DNA of 64,000 nucleotides from Leptogranulimonas caecicola (lineage in GTDB: Bacteria > Actinomycetota > Coriobacteriia > Coriobacteriales > Atopobiaceae), in NCBI RefSeq assembly GCF_023168405.1, contig NZ_AP025285.1:124001-188000 (forward strand). Reading direction: 5' to 3'. Shown piece after piece: positions 16,763-26,127 of the stretch. Position 1 is the first letter of the stretch. Each line of letters starts with the position of its first letter. The notes beneath the pieces are model-generated. The model made no database searches. It was not told where the DNA came from and was given only the letters and a program-made list of their open reading frames with translations. The position numbers and the translations under genes are program-made.

Positions 16763-18618
16763 CTACAGTCCCATTTTGTCTGCACCATAAGTAGCTTGCT
16801 CTGGAGTGAAACCCTCGTAGATCAACTGATCGATGAGGCCACCGCGAGAGAAGGACATGAAGCTAAGGTAGGACTTGGCTTGCTTCACAGCCTGCTCGTT
16901 CCAATCGGCGCCGCAGTTGTCCGCAGCATAAACCGCTTCCTCATGGCTGTACTTTTCATATTCGAGTTGCTTGATAAGTCCGGTGTAAGAGAACGGCATA
17001 GTCTTGAGATAGGAAAGTGCGGTACCCAACGCGTTCTTTTCTCCCTTGGTGGGAATGCGTTTGAATACAGGGTCTACAGTGAGGTTGGAAGTGACGTTCG
17101 CAGTAGATACACTCCAGCCCTCAAAGGTATAGCCATCTTTTGTGGGATTGCCTTTAACTGAGGCAGACTGCCCATTATCAACCTCAACAGTTGCAAAAAC
17201 GCCGCCGTTGCCATCAGTGAAGGTAACGGTCCATACAGGTTTATAAACAGGCTTGATGGTGAGATTGCTCTTTACGTTGGTAAGAGAAGTGTCCCATTTT
17301 ATGAACTTATAATGATCCATAGCAGGAGGCTCAGGTGCTGTTGCTGCGCCACCTTCCTTGACCCATTCCTTCTTGATCTCGTTGCCATTCCCATCAAGGA
17401 ATACAACTTCATAAGCAGTCGTGTACTTCGCGGTTATCTTGGTGTCACCTGTGATATTTGTGATGTAGTCACCGTCGACTTTTGCTGGTTTGACGGGTTC
17501 CCAACGGTCAAACGCCTTGCCTTCAACTTCGGGCGCTTCGGGCACTTTTACAGAGGCGCCCTGCCCAAGATCCCAAACTATCTTCTTCTCAACGGTTTTG
17601 CCTTCAGCCTCAAAAGTTGCCGTGTGGGTAGGTGCATCGATTGAAAGGGAGTCAACCATGTTTTGGATAGTTGCTTTAAGCCCTGGAGAAAGCGAGTCGG
17701 GTGTATAGAACACAATGGTTGAGAAAATATCCCCAAACACTGTTCCATAAGCCACGTAGGAACCCTGATCGGAGGATCCACTGGCAGTAACGCAGTCTTG
17801 GGATCCCAGTTTGACGCTAGCCCATTTTGTTGTATCAGACGCATTGATCTTCACGCCTGGAAGAAGGTAGGCGCCTTGAAGCTCTTCGACGCCTTCAGCA
17901 AATGCAGACTTGTAATCTGAGCTAGAAGTTAATGCAGGGGTGGCTCCCTCGTAGGGCACAGTTCCTGCGACAATCTTAATATTTTAAGAAGTAGTATCGA
18001 GGCGCATAGTGGAGAGCCCGCTACCACTGTTTCTAGTTGACCATGAGTCGGGATGCTCAACTTTGTAGCCAAACATGTTGCTTGAAGCATCCAAGCTCTT
18101 GGGAGCCACGCAGCTCACAACAGAAATAATAATGATTAAGGCAATGAGTATTGCTGCGCCAATGAGTATCGGTTTGCGATGTTTACCTAAGGGTTTAGTA
18201 AGTTTGGCAACATTTTTAGTCAGTATATCTTTGAGAGAGCTGGAGGCATAGCCGTTGCTAGTGCTGTGTCCCGCGGTAGAAGAGTCTTCTTGCTGGAGTG
18301 TTCGAACAGCCTGATCGTCATCGATAACCTGGATGTTTTTCTCGGCTTCCGAGCCTGTGCCATCTGGAGGAGTGGCCATCGCAGGCTCATTATTTGTAGG
18401 AGCTGAGGCTTCGTTAGTCTCTTGATTCTCATCAAAAACTTCTGAGACATGATTGTTTGCAGGTTCATATCCGATTTGAGTAGGGGTTTGCTCAGTTGCA
18501 ATGGGTGCAGGCTCGTCTTGCGTTGAAGAGCTTGCTGTATCTTCGTTGATAATTCCTAGGCTTGCTTCATTTGTCGGGGGGGGGGGGTCTCTTTAGGATC
18601 ATTGATGAGATCGCTCAT
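16763..18618 (-). pseudogene. Disrupted surface protein: TM, Listeria-Bacteroides-type repeats, two Ltp domains
   Basis: One long gene broken twice. It starts at ATG 18618 (GAAAGGA upstream). A run of 12 C on the coding strand, 11 codons in, shifts it to a stop; 10 or 13 C would restore the frame (E-A-S-L-G-I-I-N onwards). A second break is an in-frame TAA at 17984-17986, with the same frame open on both sides. Restored, it is about 618 residues: acidic N-terminus, a membrane segment (I-L-I-G-A-A-I-L-I-A-L-I-I-I near 165), an extracellular domain, InlB/Listeria-Bacteroides-like beta repeats (F-D-R-W, Y-K-F-I-K-W, T-F-E-G-W with V-T-F-T-D-G-N-G) and two C-terminal Ltp-type lipoprotein domains (F-S-x-x-G-L-I-x-Q-L). 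Ltp domains are known from phage superinfection-exclusion lipoproteins and many actinobacterial surface proteins. GC is clearly lower than in the neighbours, suggesting acquisition. Confidence 0.75.
18576..18587. repeat. Twelve-G homopolymer tract (candidate phase-variation switch)
   Basis: An uninterrupted run of 12 G on the + strand lies inside the 5' coding region of the surface-protein gene. With 12 the frame closes shortly after; with 10 or 13 it continues for over 200 codons. Such long tracts vary in length by slipped-strand mispairing. Assembly error at the run is possible. Confidence 0.85.
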
Positions 18619-18767
18619 GGAAATCCTTTCAAATTGCAGAGAACTGTAATTATCAAAAGATAATAGTTCAGAGTGATTAAAGCAATGAGAGTAGAGACTG
18701 AAAAATAGTCTGTTCGTCCTTTAATATGTAGTTCACTTTATGGGTCTTAAAGCCAAAAGGAGATCTC

Positions 18768-18971
18768 ATGCGCAAGTGTCTTAGGTGCGGCAGCGAGATG
18801 AAAGAGGGCTGCGCCATCAAGGTGGAAGGCGCAGGCTACGGCATCGTGCTTTCCGACGACGCCACGAAGCTTTTTAGCGGCCGCATAGGAAAGCCCAACG
18901 TGGCCATCTGCCCCAAGTGCGGAGAGGTGTCCATCTACCTGGAGGACGTGGACAAGCTCAAAGAGCCCTAG
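18768..18971 (+). CDS. Small zinc-ribbon protein
   Basis: 67 residues with two Cys pairs (C-L-R-C-G near residues 4-8 and C-P-K-C-G near 45-49), typical of a zinc ribbon. The ends fit the nucleic-acid-binding zinc-ribbon proteins found widely in Firmicutes and Actinobacteria, whose role is unknown. A strong RBS (AAAGGAGATCTC) precedes ATG 18768. It is divergent from the phase-variable surface-protein gene, with 149 bp of low-GC promoter region between them. Confidence 0.82.
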   Translation: MRKCLRCGSEMKEGCAIKVEGAGYGIVLSDDATKLFSGRIGKPNVAICPKCGEVSIYLEDVDKLKEP

Positions 18972-19037
18972 GCTCCGGTCATCGCGCCAGGCCAGAGGGC
19001 GCTCAGGCTCTCGCCGCAGGGCGTTTCACGGAGGCGA

Positions 19038-19208
19038 CTCGTTATAAGAAGGTCGCCGCGCCGCTGAGGGGCCATTCGTTATAAGAGGGTTCTCGGCACT
19101 GGGGTTTTGTAAAACCCCAGTGCAGTTACCCCCACTAATAACGAGAATCGGACTTAAAAGGCGCTCCAAGCCGCAAAAACCATGCAGTGAAGGCTCTTAT
19201 AACGAGAA
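19038..19208. repeat. Intergenic word array E (CTCGTTATAA) with CTGGGGTTTT hairpin
   Basis: CTCGTTATAAGA at 19038-19049, TTCGTTATAAGA at 19075-19086, and in the opposite sense AATAACGAGAA at 19137-19147 and TTATAACGAGAA at 19197-19208. In the centre is a perfect 13-bp hairpin (19096-19108 with 19111-19123) whose arm is GCACTGGGGTTTT, recalling the core of arrays D and F1. A TTCTCGGCA copy overlaps its left edge (19090-19098). Confidence 0.82.
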
Positions 19209-19559
19209 CCCCGCTGCACGCCCCCGCTGCACGCCCACGGTTGCCGAGAAAAGCTGCCGTCGGGGCCCGTCATATCGATCTCAGTGAACAGTTTTACTGG
19301 CTTTTACCTGGGCCATCGCAAACATATCTCAACCTATCGATATGGCACTATCCCTAAATACGCCTTATTCCTAAATATGCGCCCTACCCAGAATGTGTGC
19401 ACTCTCCTATAAATCCGTTCCTCGCCCCTTGCCTGTGCGTGCGCCTCGGATTCCAGCGCCCCACACCCGTACATCGCTATGGGTCGATGCAAAGTGGCGC
19501 CCGGGGACTCGCTGACAGAGTCGCTAGGTTATAATTGCGCGTAACTGAAATGTTAGTAA

Positions 19560-19790
19560 CTTCAGTAGCTGCCAGAGCGACAGGGGTCGGGAGAGCTTCT
19601 GTCCAGAGCACCTGAGGGCTTGCCGCGCTGGTGAGGGCCAGTCCCTGGCAGCACGAACCTGCGGGTTTGCCGCAGCGTTGCGGATGAGCGGCTCGGGGCA
19701 TGGGACAGCCTGTCAGAGTGCGGGCCACCCTGCACTGTGGCGAGCCCGCTGTGGCGAGCCAAGAGCGAGGAAGGAAGAGGAAGGAGAGGT
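19560..19790 (+). promoter_or_regulatory. Structured GC-rich leader of the hydrogenase operon
   Basis: About 230 bp upstream of ATG 19791 has successive hairpins: GCCAG-TCC-CTGGC (19637-19649), CTGCGG/CCGCAG (19659-19675), GACA-GCC-TGTC (19704-19714) and AGTGC/GCACT (19717-19736). TATAAT at 19530-19535 could be the -10 box, putting the start near 19542. I cannot match it to a known riboswitch class by eye. Confidence 0.4.
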
Positions 19791-21614
19791 ATGGCGCGTT
19801 TGCATGTGATGGAGCGAAGCGCTGCGCAAGCGGTCATGGACGGCTTGCATAAGGCGTTGGAAGGGCGCCTGTCGGTGAGCTCGCTGGCGCCTTGCCCAGT
19901 GGAGTTCACGGCAGCCTATATCGCCATGTGTGCCACCCAAAGCTGCGGCAAGTGCACCCCCTGCCGCGTGGGGCTCAATGCGCTCCACGATCTTTTTGAC
20001 GACGTGTTGGAGAACCGCGCAACCCCTGAGACCTTGGATCTCATCGAGAGGACAGCGCGAAACATCTACCTTTCGGCCGACTGCGCCATTGGCTACGAGG
20101 CCGGTTCCATGGCCCTCACGGCAGTGCAGGGCTTCAGGGACGATTTTGAGAGTCATATCCATAACCACGCCTGCGGCTTCAAGCAGTCCGAGCTGGTGCC
20201 CTGCGTCTCCGGCTGCCCAGCCGGCGTGGACATCCCCGGCTACATCAGCCTGGTGGAGGCCGGCCGCAACACCGACGCCGTACGCCTCATCCGCAAGGAC
20301 AACCCACTGCCGTTGGTCTGCGGCTACGTGTGCGAGCACCCCTGCGAGATGTTCTGCCGCCGCGGCATGGTGGACGATCCCATGAACATCCGCGGTCTCA
20401 AGCGCTTCGCGGTGGATCACATGGAGGAAGACTATCGCCCCCACATGGCCCCCTCCACGGGCAAGCGCGTGGCGGTGGTAGGTGGCGGGCCTGCGGGTTT
20501 GTCGGCAGCTTATTACCTGGCCCTCATGGGCCACGACGTCACCGTCTTCGAGGCCCGCAAGCACCTGGGCGGCATGCTGCGCTACGGCATCCCCAACTAT
20601 CGGCTGCCGCGCCGCCTGCTGGACCAGGAGATCCAGTGGATCCTAGACTGCGGCATCCACGTGGAGCTTGAGTGCCCCATCGAGGACCTGCGCCCGTTGC
20701 GCGACGGCTTCGATGCGGTCTACCTGGCCATCGGCGCCCACGGCGACAATCGGCTGGGACTTCCGGGCGAGGACTCGGCCGGCGTCATCAGCGCGGTGGA
20801 GATGCTGCGCGCGGTGGGCGACGGCGACGCCCCGGACTTCACCGGAAAGCGCGTGGCGGTCATCGGCGGCGGGAACGTGGCCATGGATGTGGCGCGTTCG
20901 GCGGTGAGGTGCGCAGCCGAGAAGGTCACCATCCTCTACCGGCGCCGTGTGGCCGACATGACGGCACAAGACGAGGAGATCGCCGGCGCCCAGGCAGAGG
21001 GCTGCGAGCTTCTGGAGCTCCATGCCCCGGTGCGCATCCAGGCAGACGAGCGTGGCCATGTGACCGGCGTGGTGGTGCAGCCGCAGATCATCGGCGGGCT
21101 CAAGCGGGGCCGTCCGGCTCCCCGAGCTGCCGACGCCGCCGAAGAGCTGGTGGAATGCGACGTGGTGGCCGTGGCTATTGGTCAGGCTATCGAGAGCGAC
21201 GTCTTCGAGAGGCAGGGCATCCCCTGCAAGTGGGGCCGCATTCAGGCGGCCGAGGACGGCTCCATCGCCGGCTTCGACGGGGTCTTCTCGGGCGGCGACT
21301 GCCAGAGCGGCCCGGCCACGGTGATCCGCGCGGTGAACGCCGGCAAGGTGGCCGCAGGCAACATTGACAACTACCTGGGCTTCAACCACGTCATCGGTGT
21401 GGACATCGACCTGCCGCCGGTGCAGTTCAAGGGTAAGACCAGCTGTGCCCGCTGCGAGATGACCGAGCGCGAGGCGGCCGACCGCATCTGTGACTTCGAC
21501 CTGGTAGAGCGCGGGCTCACTGCCGAGGAGGCCCATCAGGAGGCTTCCCGCTGCCTGCGCTGCGACCACTTTGGCTTTGGCGCGTTCCGCGGAGGGAGGA
21601 TCGACCAATGGTAG
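19791..21614 (+). CDS. FAD/NAD(P)-dependent oxidoreductase: NuoF-like Fe-S domain fused to GltD-type domain
   Basis: 607 residues; ATG 19791 follows GGAAGGAGAGG. Residues about 50-120 match the C-terminal Fe-S region of NuoF/HydB-type subunits (S-C-G-K-C-T-P-C-R-V-G then a downstream D-C). Next comes a GltD-like part: a ferredoxin-like region (C-V-S-G-C-P-A-G-V-D-I and C-E-H-P-C near 139-185), an FAD fold (V-A-V-V-G-G-G-P-A-G-L-S-A-A near 227) and a second Rossmann fold (V-A-V-I-G-G-G-N-V-A-M-D near 360). It most likely moves electrons between NAD(P)H and Fe-S partners. Its stop overlaps the start of the hydrogenase gene, so the two should be translated together and form one complex. Confidence 0.85.
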   Translation: MARLHVMERSAAQAVMDGLHKALEGRLSVSSLAPCPVEFTAAYIAMCATQSCGKCTPCRVGLNALHDLFDDVLENRATPETLDLIERTARNIYLSADCAIGYEAGSMALTAVQGFRDDFESHIHNHACGFKQSELVPCVSGCPAGVDIPGYISLVEAGRNTDAVRLIRKDNPLPLVCGYVCEHPCEMFCRRGMVDDPMNIRGLKRFAVDHMEEDYRPHMAPSTGKRVAVVGGGPAGLSAAYYLALMGHDVTVFEARKHLGGMLRYGIPNYRLPRRLLDQEIQWILDCGIHVELECPIEDLRPLRDGFDAVYLAIGAHGDNRLGLPGEDSAGVISAVEMLRAVGDGDAPDFTGKRVAVIGGGNVAMDVARSAVRCAAEKVTILYRRRVADMTAQDEEIAGAQAEGCELLELHAPVRIQADERGHVTGVVVQPQIIGGLKRGRPAPRAADAAEELVECDVVAVAIGQAIESDVFERQGIPCKWGRIQAAEDGSIAGFDGVFSGGDCQSGPATVIRAVNAGKVAAGNIDNYLGFNHVIGVDIDLPPVQFKGKTSCARCEMTEREAADRICDFDLVERGLTAEEAHQEASRCLRCDHFGFGAFRGGRIDQW

Positions 21615-23509
21615 AGATCATGCTTGAAGAGTTAATCCCCGAGCCCCTGGGCGACGGCGCCAGCGATCCTGCGGCATCCGCTAATCCCGCCGTGCCCGCG
21701 GCGCCCGCCGAGCCCCAGCTGGTCACCGTGACGGTGGACAACAAGACTGTGCAGGTACCCACCGGATCCACCATCTTAGATGCTTGTACCGCCGCCGGGG
21801 TGCGCGTCCCCACCCTGTGCTTCCTTAAAGACGTCAACGAGATCGGCGCCTGCCGAGTCTGCCTGGTCGAGGTAGAGGGCATCGAGCAGCTGGTGGCCTC
21901 CTGCAATAACGTGGTGCTGGACGGCATGGTGGTGCGCGCCAACAGCCCCCGAGTGCGCGAGGCCCGCAAAGCCAACCTGGAGTTCTTGCTCTCCCGTCAC
22001 AACTCCACCTGCACGAGCTGCGTGCGCTCGGGCAACTGCCAGCTCCAGGCGCTCTCCAACCAGTTTGGCATCTCGGAGCTGCCCTATTCCGTCGAGCTCA
22101 CCCATACCCCCTGGAACCAGGACTTTCCCCTTATCCGCGATGCCGATAAGTGCGTCCACTGCCTGCGCTGCATTCAAATCTGCGATCACGTGCAAAATAC
22201 CGGCGTCTGGGACCTGGCCAATCGCAGCAGCCATACCTGCGTAGGCGTGGCCGGGGGTGCTCCCATCGAGGCCACCGACTGCACCCTCTGCGGTCAGTGC
22301 GTCACCCATTGCCCCACCGGCGCCCTTACCGCCCGCGACGACACCGACAAGGTCTTCGACGCCATTGCCGACCCTGACACCACCGTGGTTGTCCAGGTAG
22401 CCCCTGCAGTACGCGCTGCCTGGGGCGAAAGCCTGGGCCTTTCCCACGAGGAGGCCACCATCCAGCGCATGGCCGCCGCCCTCAAGGCCCTGGGCGTCGA
22501 TTACGTCTTTGATACCAGCTGGTCCGCCGACCTCACCATCATGGAGGAGGGCAGCGAGCTTCTGGCCAAGCTGGCCGCAGCCGCTGCGGCGCCCGGCGAC
22601 CCAGCAGCTTCCGCTGACCTCGCGGCCCCCGGCGCCGGCGACGCCCCGCGCTTCCCCATGTTCACCAGCTGCTGCCCCGGGTGGGTGCGCTACGCCAAGG
22701 CCCATCATCCCGAGCTGGTAGACCAGCTCTCCTCCGCCAAATCCCCCGGTCAGATGTTTGGCGCCATCACCAAGAGCTGGTTCGCCCAGACCCAAGGCAT
22801 CGACCCCCACTCCGTCTTCTGCGTGGAGGTCATGCCCTGTCTGGCCAAGAAAGCCGAGGTAGCCTACGCCCCCATGAACGACGCCTGCGGCGACCCCGAC
22901 GTGGACGTCTCCCTCACCACCCGCGAGATGGACCGCATGTTCCGCGCGGCCTGCCTGGATGTGGCCTCTCTCGAGGAGCTCCCGCTGGACGATCCTTTGG
23001 GCACCTTCACCGGCGCCGGCGTCATCTTCGGCGCCACCGGCGGCGTCATGGAGGCCGCCCTGCGCACCGCCCATGCCATCGTCACCGGCGAGGACGCCCC
23101 CGCCGACGCCTTCTCCGCCGTCCGCGGCATGGATGGCTGGAAAGAGGCGACCTTCGACATGGGAGGGACGCCTTTATCGGTAGCCGTGGTCTCCGGCCTT
23201 TCCAATGCCGAGAAACTCATCCAATCCATCCAGTCAGGTGAGTTCAGCTATCACTTTGTGGAGGTCATGGCGTGCCCCGGAGGATGTGCGGGCGGCGGTG
23301 GTCAGCCCATTCATGACGGGTGTGAGCTGGCTGCCGAGCGCGGCGATGTGCTCTGGGAGCTGGACCGTCAGATGCCGCTGCGCAAGTCCCACGAGAACCC
23401 GGTGATCCAGCAGATCTACGCCGAGTACCTGGGCGAACCGCTGTCCCACAGGGCTCATGAGTTGCTGCACACCGATCACCACGCCTGGAAGATGCCCCAC
23501 GAGGCGTAG
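21608..23509 (+). CDS. [FeFe] hydrogenase with N-terminal Fe-S domains
   Basis: 633 residues. After a short Pro/Ala-rich start, a [2Fe-2S] plant-ferredoxin-like domain (C-F-L-K-D-V, C-R-V-C-L near 73-90), an H-x3-C-x2-C-x5-C segment (near 133-145), and two [4Fe-4S] motifs (C-V-H-C-L-R-C-I-Q-I-C near 182 and C-T-L-C-G-Q-C-V-T-H-C near 223). The H-domain has all three signatures: T-S-C-C-P-G-W near 349, M-P-C-L-A-K near 401 and M-A-C-P-G-G-C-A-G-G-G near 555. This is the full set of cluster cysteines, so an active H2-evolving or H2-oxidising enzyme is expected. An Ala/Pro-rich insert of about 25 residues (near 322-345) precedes the first signature. Maturation genes are not in this window. Confidence 0.93.
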   Translation: MVEIMLEELIPEPLGDGASDPAASANPAVPAAPAEPQLVTVTVDNKTVQVPTGSTILDACTAAGVRVPTLCFLKDVNEIGACRVCLVEVEGIEQLVASCNNVVLDGMVVRANSPRVREARKANLEFLLSRHNSTCTSCVRSGNCQLQALSNQFGISELPYSVELTHTPWNQDFPLIRDADKCVHCLRCIQICDHVQNTGVWDLANRSSHTCVGVAGGAPIEATDCTLCGQCVTHCPTGALTARDDTDKVFDAIADPDTTVVVQVAPAVRAAWGESLGLSHEEATIQRMAAALKALGVDYVFDTSWSADLTIMEEGSELLAKLAAAAAAPGDPAASADLAAPGAGDAPRFPMFTSCCPGWVRYAKAHHPELVDQLSSAKSPGQMFGAITKSWFAQTQGIDPHSVFCVEVMPCLAKKAEVAYAPMNDACGDPDVDVSLTTREMDRMFRAACLDVASLEELPLDDPLGTFTGAGVIFGATGGVMEAALRTAHAIVTGEDAPADAFSAVRGMDGWKEATFDMGGTPLSVAVVSGLSNAEKLIQSIQSGEFSYHFVEVMACPGGCAGGGGQPIHDGCELAAERGDVLWELDRQMPLRKSHENPVIQQIYAEYLGEPLSHRAHELLHTDHHAWKMPHEA

Positions 23510-23548
23510 TTGGTAGTGCCTACAGGGCTCGGGATGTGCACCGGAGTG

Positions 23549-24012
23549 CGGGCTGTGCATCAACGGAAGCATTCGAAGGGAGTCGTGCATCTGGCGATTC
23601 ACGACCCCCTTCTCAAAAGCTTCCTCAGGATGCACACCCGGCCCATGCGTCGCATTATCCAAGCTCGCAGTGTTGTCTGTCCTGCTGATGCGCGGTCTGA
23701 CGCGCTGGTCTGGTATTGCTGCTGGATGGCAGCTGCGCCGCTGATAGCCATGGCACGCTTGGCAGCTATAGCGCGTCCTGCCGCCATGGCGCGCCTGGCG
23801 GCCTCACTTTGCCCCCTTTAGCAGGCGGTCCTGCTGGCGTTTTGTCGGTGGGGCCGCTTTTTGGTGCCACGGGGGGTTATTGGTTAGATATCTGCACGGA
23901 TGCATATTTAATTTGTACTATTGGATCTTGAACCAACTCTGTGACCTTGGATGATGTGTTGTGAAAATAAAAAAAAGACGTAGTTTTGGGGCAAAATCGG
24001 CCCCAAAACTAC
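23549..24012. repeat. Intergenic repeats G: long inverted repeat, 20-bp direct repeat and GTAGTTTTGGGGC hairpin
   Basis: The 700-bp gap after the hydrogenase gene has no supported gene. It holds an imperfect 92-bp inverted repeat (23549-23640; paired blocks CGGG, TGTGCATC, GGAAGC, GAAGGG and GTCGTG). A 20-bp repeat follows (23747-23766 and 23783-23802, 17 of 20 identical, starting GCCATGGC). Last is a perfect 13-bp hairpin GTAGTTTTGGGGC (23980-23992 with 24000-24012) after an A-rich run, which read on the minus strand ends in T and could terminate that strand. Confidence 0.7.
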
Positions 24013-24216
24013 AAATAAAATATGTAACAGGATGAAAAACCCAGAGGATCGCTCCAAGAATAGTCTGGCTAGATGATTAGAAAATATATTATCCAAGGTA
24101 GTGAGCTTGTGTGTGTGAGCGGGGCGACAAATAGCGTGCAGAGGCATCGCGCGTGTTTGTCAATTAAGGCTTCTGAAATCTAGGGAAATAGGTTTGGCGC
24201 CCTAGCTTCCAGGCGA

Positions 24217-25473
24217 TTATCTCCTGATCTCAAACATTGCCTGGGTAATGCCCACCAGGGCTACGGCAATGAAGAATAGGGCTATGAGCAGGCTTATCCA
24301 GGTGAGGAGAGGATGCTTGACGGTGGCGAACTGCCGTTGGCGCAGCAGATACCAGCGAGTTATCAGGCCGGGAGCCAACCCAATGAACAATCCAACGCAG
24401 ATGGCTTGAAGCTTCCAAATGGCGGCAGGTACGGTGGCATCGGTAGGGGCGAGGAAAATCGCGGTACTCATGAGGGCGCAAAAGGCTGCTCCAGCTACTG
24501 TGGCGATGGTGGCGAGGCGCTCTCGCCAGACAGGAACGGCTTGCAGGGAGTGCGAAGAGTGCACGGCAGCCGAGGTGGATGCAGCCGGTGATGCGCTGCC
24601 TACCTGTGGCGCGGCTGGTGACGCACTGTCTACCTGCGGTGAGGCGGCGGGCTGAGATGTGGCGGTGGACTGCGGCGCGGCGGTAGGTTGCGGGGGAGCG
24701 GGCTTCTCGGCAGGCAGGGAATTGACGGCGCGTTGCAGCTCTTGGGCGAAGGAGAGAGCGCTGGCGGGGCGGTCGGTAGGGGAGAGGGAGCAGGCCTGCT
24801 CGATGAGCATACGCAGGGATGCGGGTACCACGGCGGGGTCGTCCAAGGCCTCCTCATAGACGGGAGAGGCGGGGGAGACGCCGGTGAGCAGATAGCCGGC
24901 GAGCTTGCCGAGGGCGTACACGTCGGTGCGGGGGCTGGTCTCGGCAAAGCCGTATTGCTCCGGGGCCGCAAAGCCCTGGGTGCCCAGCAGCACGGTGTCG
25001 TGGCGCTTGGGGTCGGGGGCCTGGAGGCGGGCGATTCCGGCATCAATAATGCATGCACCTGCGGGGCCAACGACGATGTTGGCGCAGGAAAGGTCTCGGT
25101 GAACGATGCCCTGCTCATGGAGGGCGGCGGCTCCCTGAGCGATCTGGGAGATGAGAGTGGCGGTGAGCTGCGGGGTCAGCGCGCCTTGGGATTCCACCAG
25201 CTGCTCCAGGGTGGGGCCAGAGATATAGTCCATGAGGATCGAAATGCCCCAGGGCTCGGAGGTCACCTGCCAGACTTTTACTAGCGCGGGGCTGGAGGTG
25301 TGTGACAGTGCCTGCCAGACCTCCAGGTTTGCTACCGGTGCGGGGATGAGTTTTTGTACGAAGATCCGGTTGGTGGAGTCGCTTACCAGCAGGGTGGCGT
25401 CGTGCTCGGAGCGGCGGACCAGCTCCTTGAGCGGGGTCAGTGGCGGTGTGGGACTCACAAGGGATGCGTTCAT
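24217..25473 (-). CDS. Membrane-anchored Ser/Thr protein kinase
   Basis: 418 residues. The kinase domain fills about residues 20-255: H-R-D-L-S-C-A-N-I near 123 is the catalytic loop, I-I-D-A-G near 140 takes the place of the usual D-F-G, and A-P-E-Q-Y-G near 168 is the P+1 region. The N-lobe is short; F-V-Q-K-L likely holds the ATP-binding lysine. A Pro/Ala/Ser/Gln linker follows, then about three hydrophobic segments in the last 110 residues, so it is membrane bound. It lacks PASTA repeats. The protein at 25550 is 76 bp upstream on the same strand and probably in the same transcript. Substrate unknown. Confidence 0.85.
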   Translation of the reverse strand: MNASLVSPTPPLTPLKELVRRSEHDATLLVSDSTNRIFVQKLIPAPVANLEVWQALSHTSSPALVKVWQVTSEPWGISILMDYISGPTLEQLVESQGALTPQLTATLISQIAQGAAALHEQGIVHRDLSCANIVVGPAGACIIDAGIARLQAPDPKRHDTVLLGTQGFAAPEQYGFAETSPRTDVYALGKLAGYLLTGVSPASPVYEEALDDPAVVPASLRMLIEQACSLSPTDRPASALSFAQELQRAVNSLPAEKPAPPQPTAAPQSTATSQPAASPQVDSASPAAPQVGSASPAASTSAAVHSSHSLQAVPVWRERLATIATVAGAAFCALMSTAIFLAPTDATVPAAIWKLQAICVGLFIGLAPGLITRWYLLRQRQFATVKHPLLTWISLLIALFFIAVALVGITQAMFEIRR

Positions 25474-25549
25474 GGGTGGCAGCTCTTATCGGCAGGGGGG
25501 ACGAGGAAGGCGTGCAGTCAGGCGCGGCGTACGGTGAGGGCGGCAGCTC

Positions 25550-25987
25550 TTATCGGCAGGGGGACAAGGTGGGGAGGCCGCGGGCGAAGAGTTCCTCGTC
25601 AGTGCGTTGGCAGGAAAAGTTGTGCTGAATGCACCAAATGACGATGGCGTCGCGGGGATTCTGCGGCGTCAGCCTACCTTGGTTGGCCAGCGCGAGCAGC
25701 CGTTGCGTTTGGGTGAGCGTGCAGCCGAGCGCACGGGCCAGCAGCAGCGCGTTATTGCGCGAGAGGCGGCGTGTACCCTGAAATACCTGGTAGCCAAAGG
25801 TGGCGTTGAGGCTGGCCTCGCGGATGACCTCAGGGCGGGTGAGGGGCTGGGCGGCCAGGAGGGTGTTGAGGTAGTCGGCCAGACTGGCGGGTGCTTGCTT
25901 TCCTGATGCCTCCAGCCGCGCCAGATAGCGGTCCAGCGAACAGGCTTCTTCCAGCTGAGCCATGAGATTCTCCGTGGTGTGCGCCAT
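25550..25987 (-). CDS. HTH-type DNA-binding protein upstream of the kinase
   Basis: 145 residues from ATG 25987, chosen because CGAGGAGG sits just upstream. Residues about 47-105 look like a Cro/XRE-type helix-turn-helix (R-P-E-V-I-R-E-A-S-L-N-A-T-F-G-Y-Q-V-F-Q-G, N-N-A-L-L-L-A-R-A-L). Proteins of this kind are found next to Ser/Thr kinases in several actinobacteria, and may be its target (inference). Its last codons fall in one of two direct repeats containing CTCTTATCGGCAGGGGG (25484 and 25548). Confidence 0.7.
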   Translation of the reverse strand: MAHTTENLMAQLEEACSLDRYLARLEASGKQAPASLADYLNTLLAAQPLTRPEVIREASLNATFGYQVFQGTRRLSRNNALLLARALGCTLTQTQRLLALANQGRLTPQNPRDAIVIWCIQHNFSCQRTDEELFARGLPTLSPCR

Positions 25988-26127
25988 GGGCCTCCTCGTA
26001 CCTACCTCCCTTAACCATTGAAATGCTATCACCTTACGGATGCGATTCACGTCGCGCGGGTGCCGTAGCCTTGTAAGGATGAGTGAGTTGCAAGTGGATT
26101 TAGGCTTCAAGACGCAGTTGCACTTCA

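Noticed and set aside
17984-17986. A selenocysteine or other recoding of the internal stop in the surface-protein gene
   Set aside because: The stop is TAA, not TGA, and no SECIS-like stem is evident.
17578-18501. Separate short genes inside the broken surface-protein region
   Set aside because: Their frames lack ribosome sites; the data are better explained by one gene interrupted by the G tract and one TAA codon.
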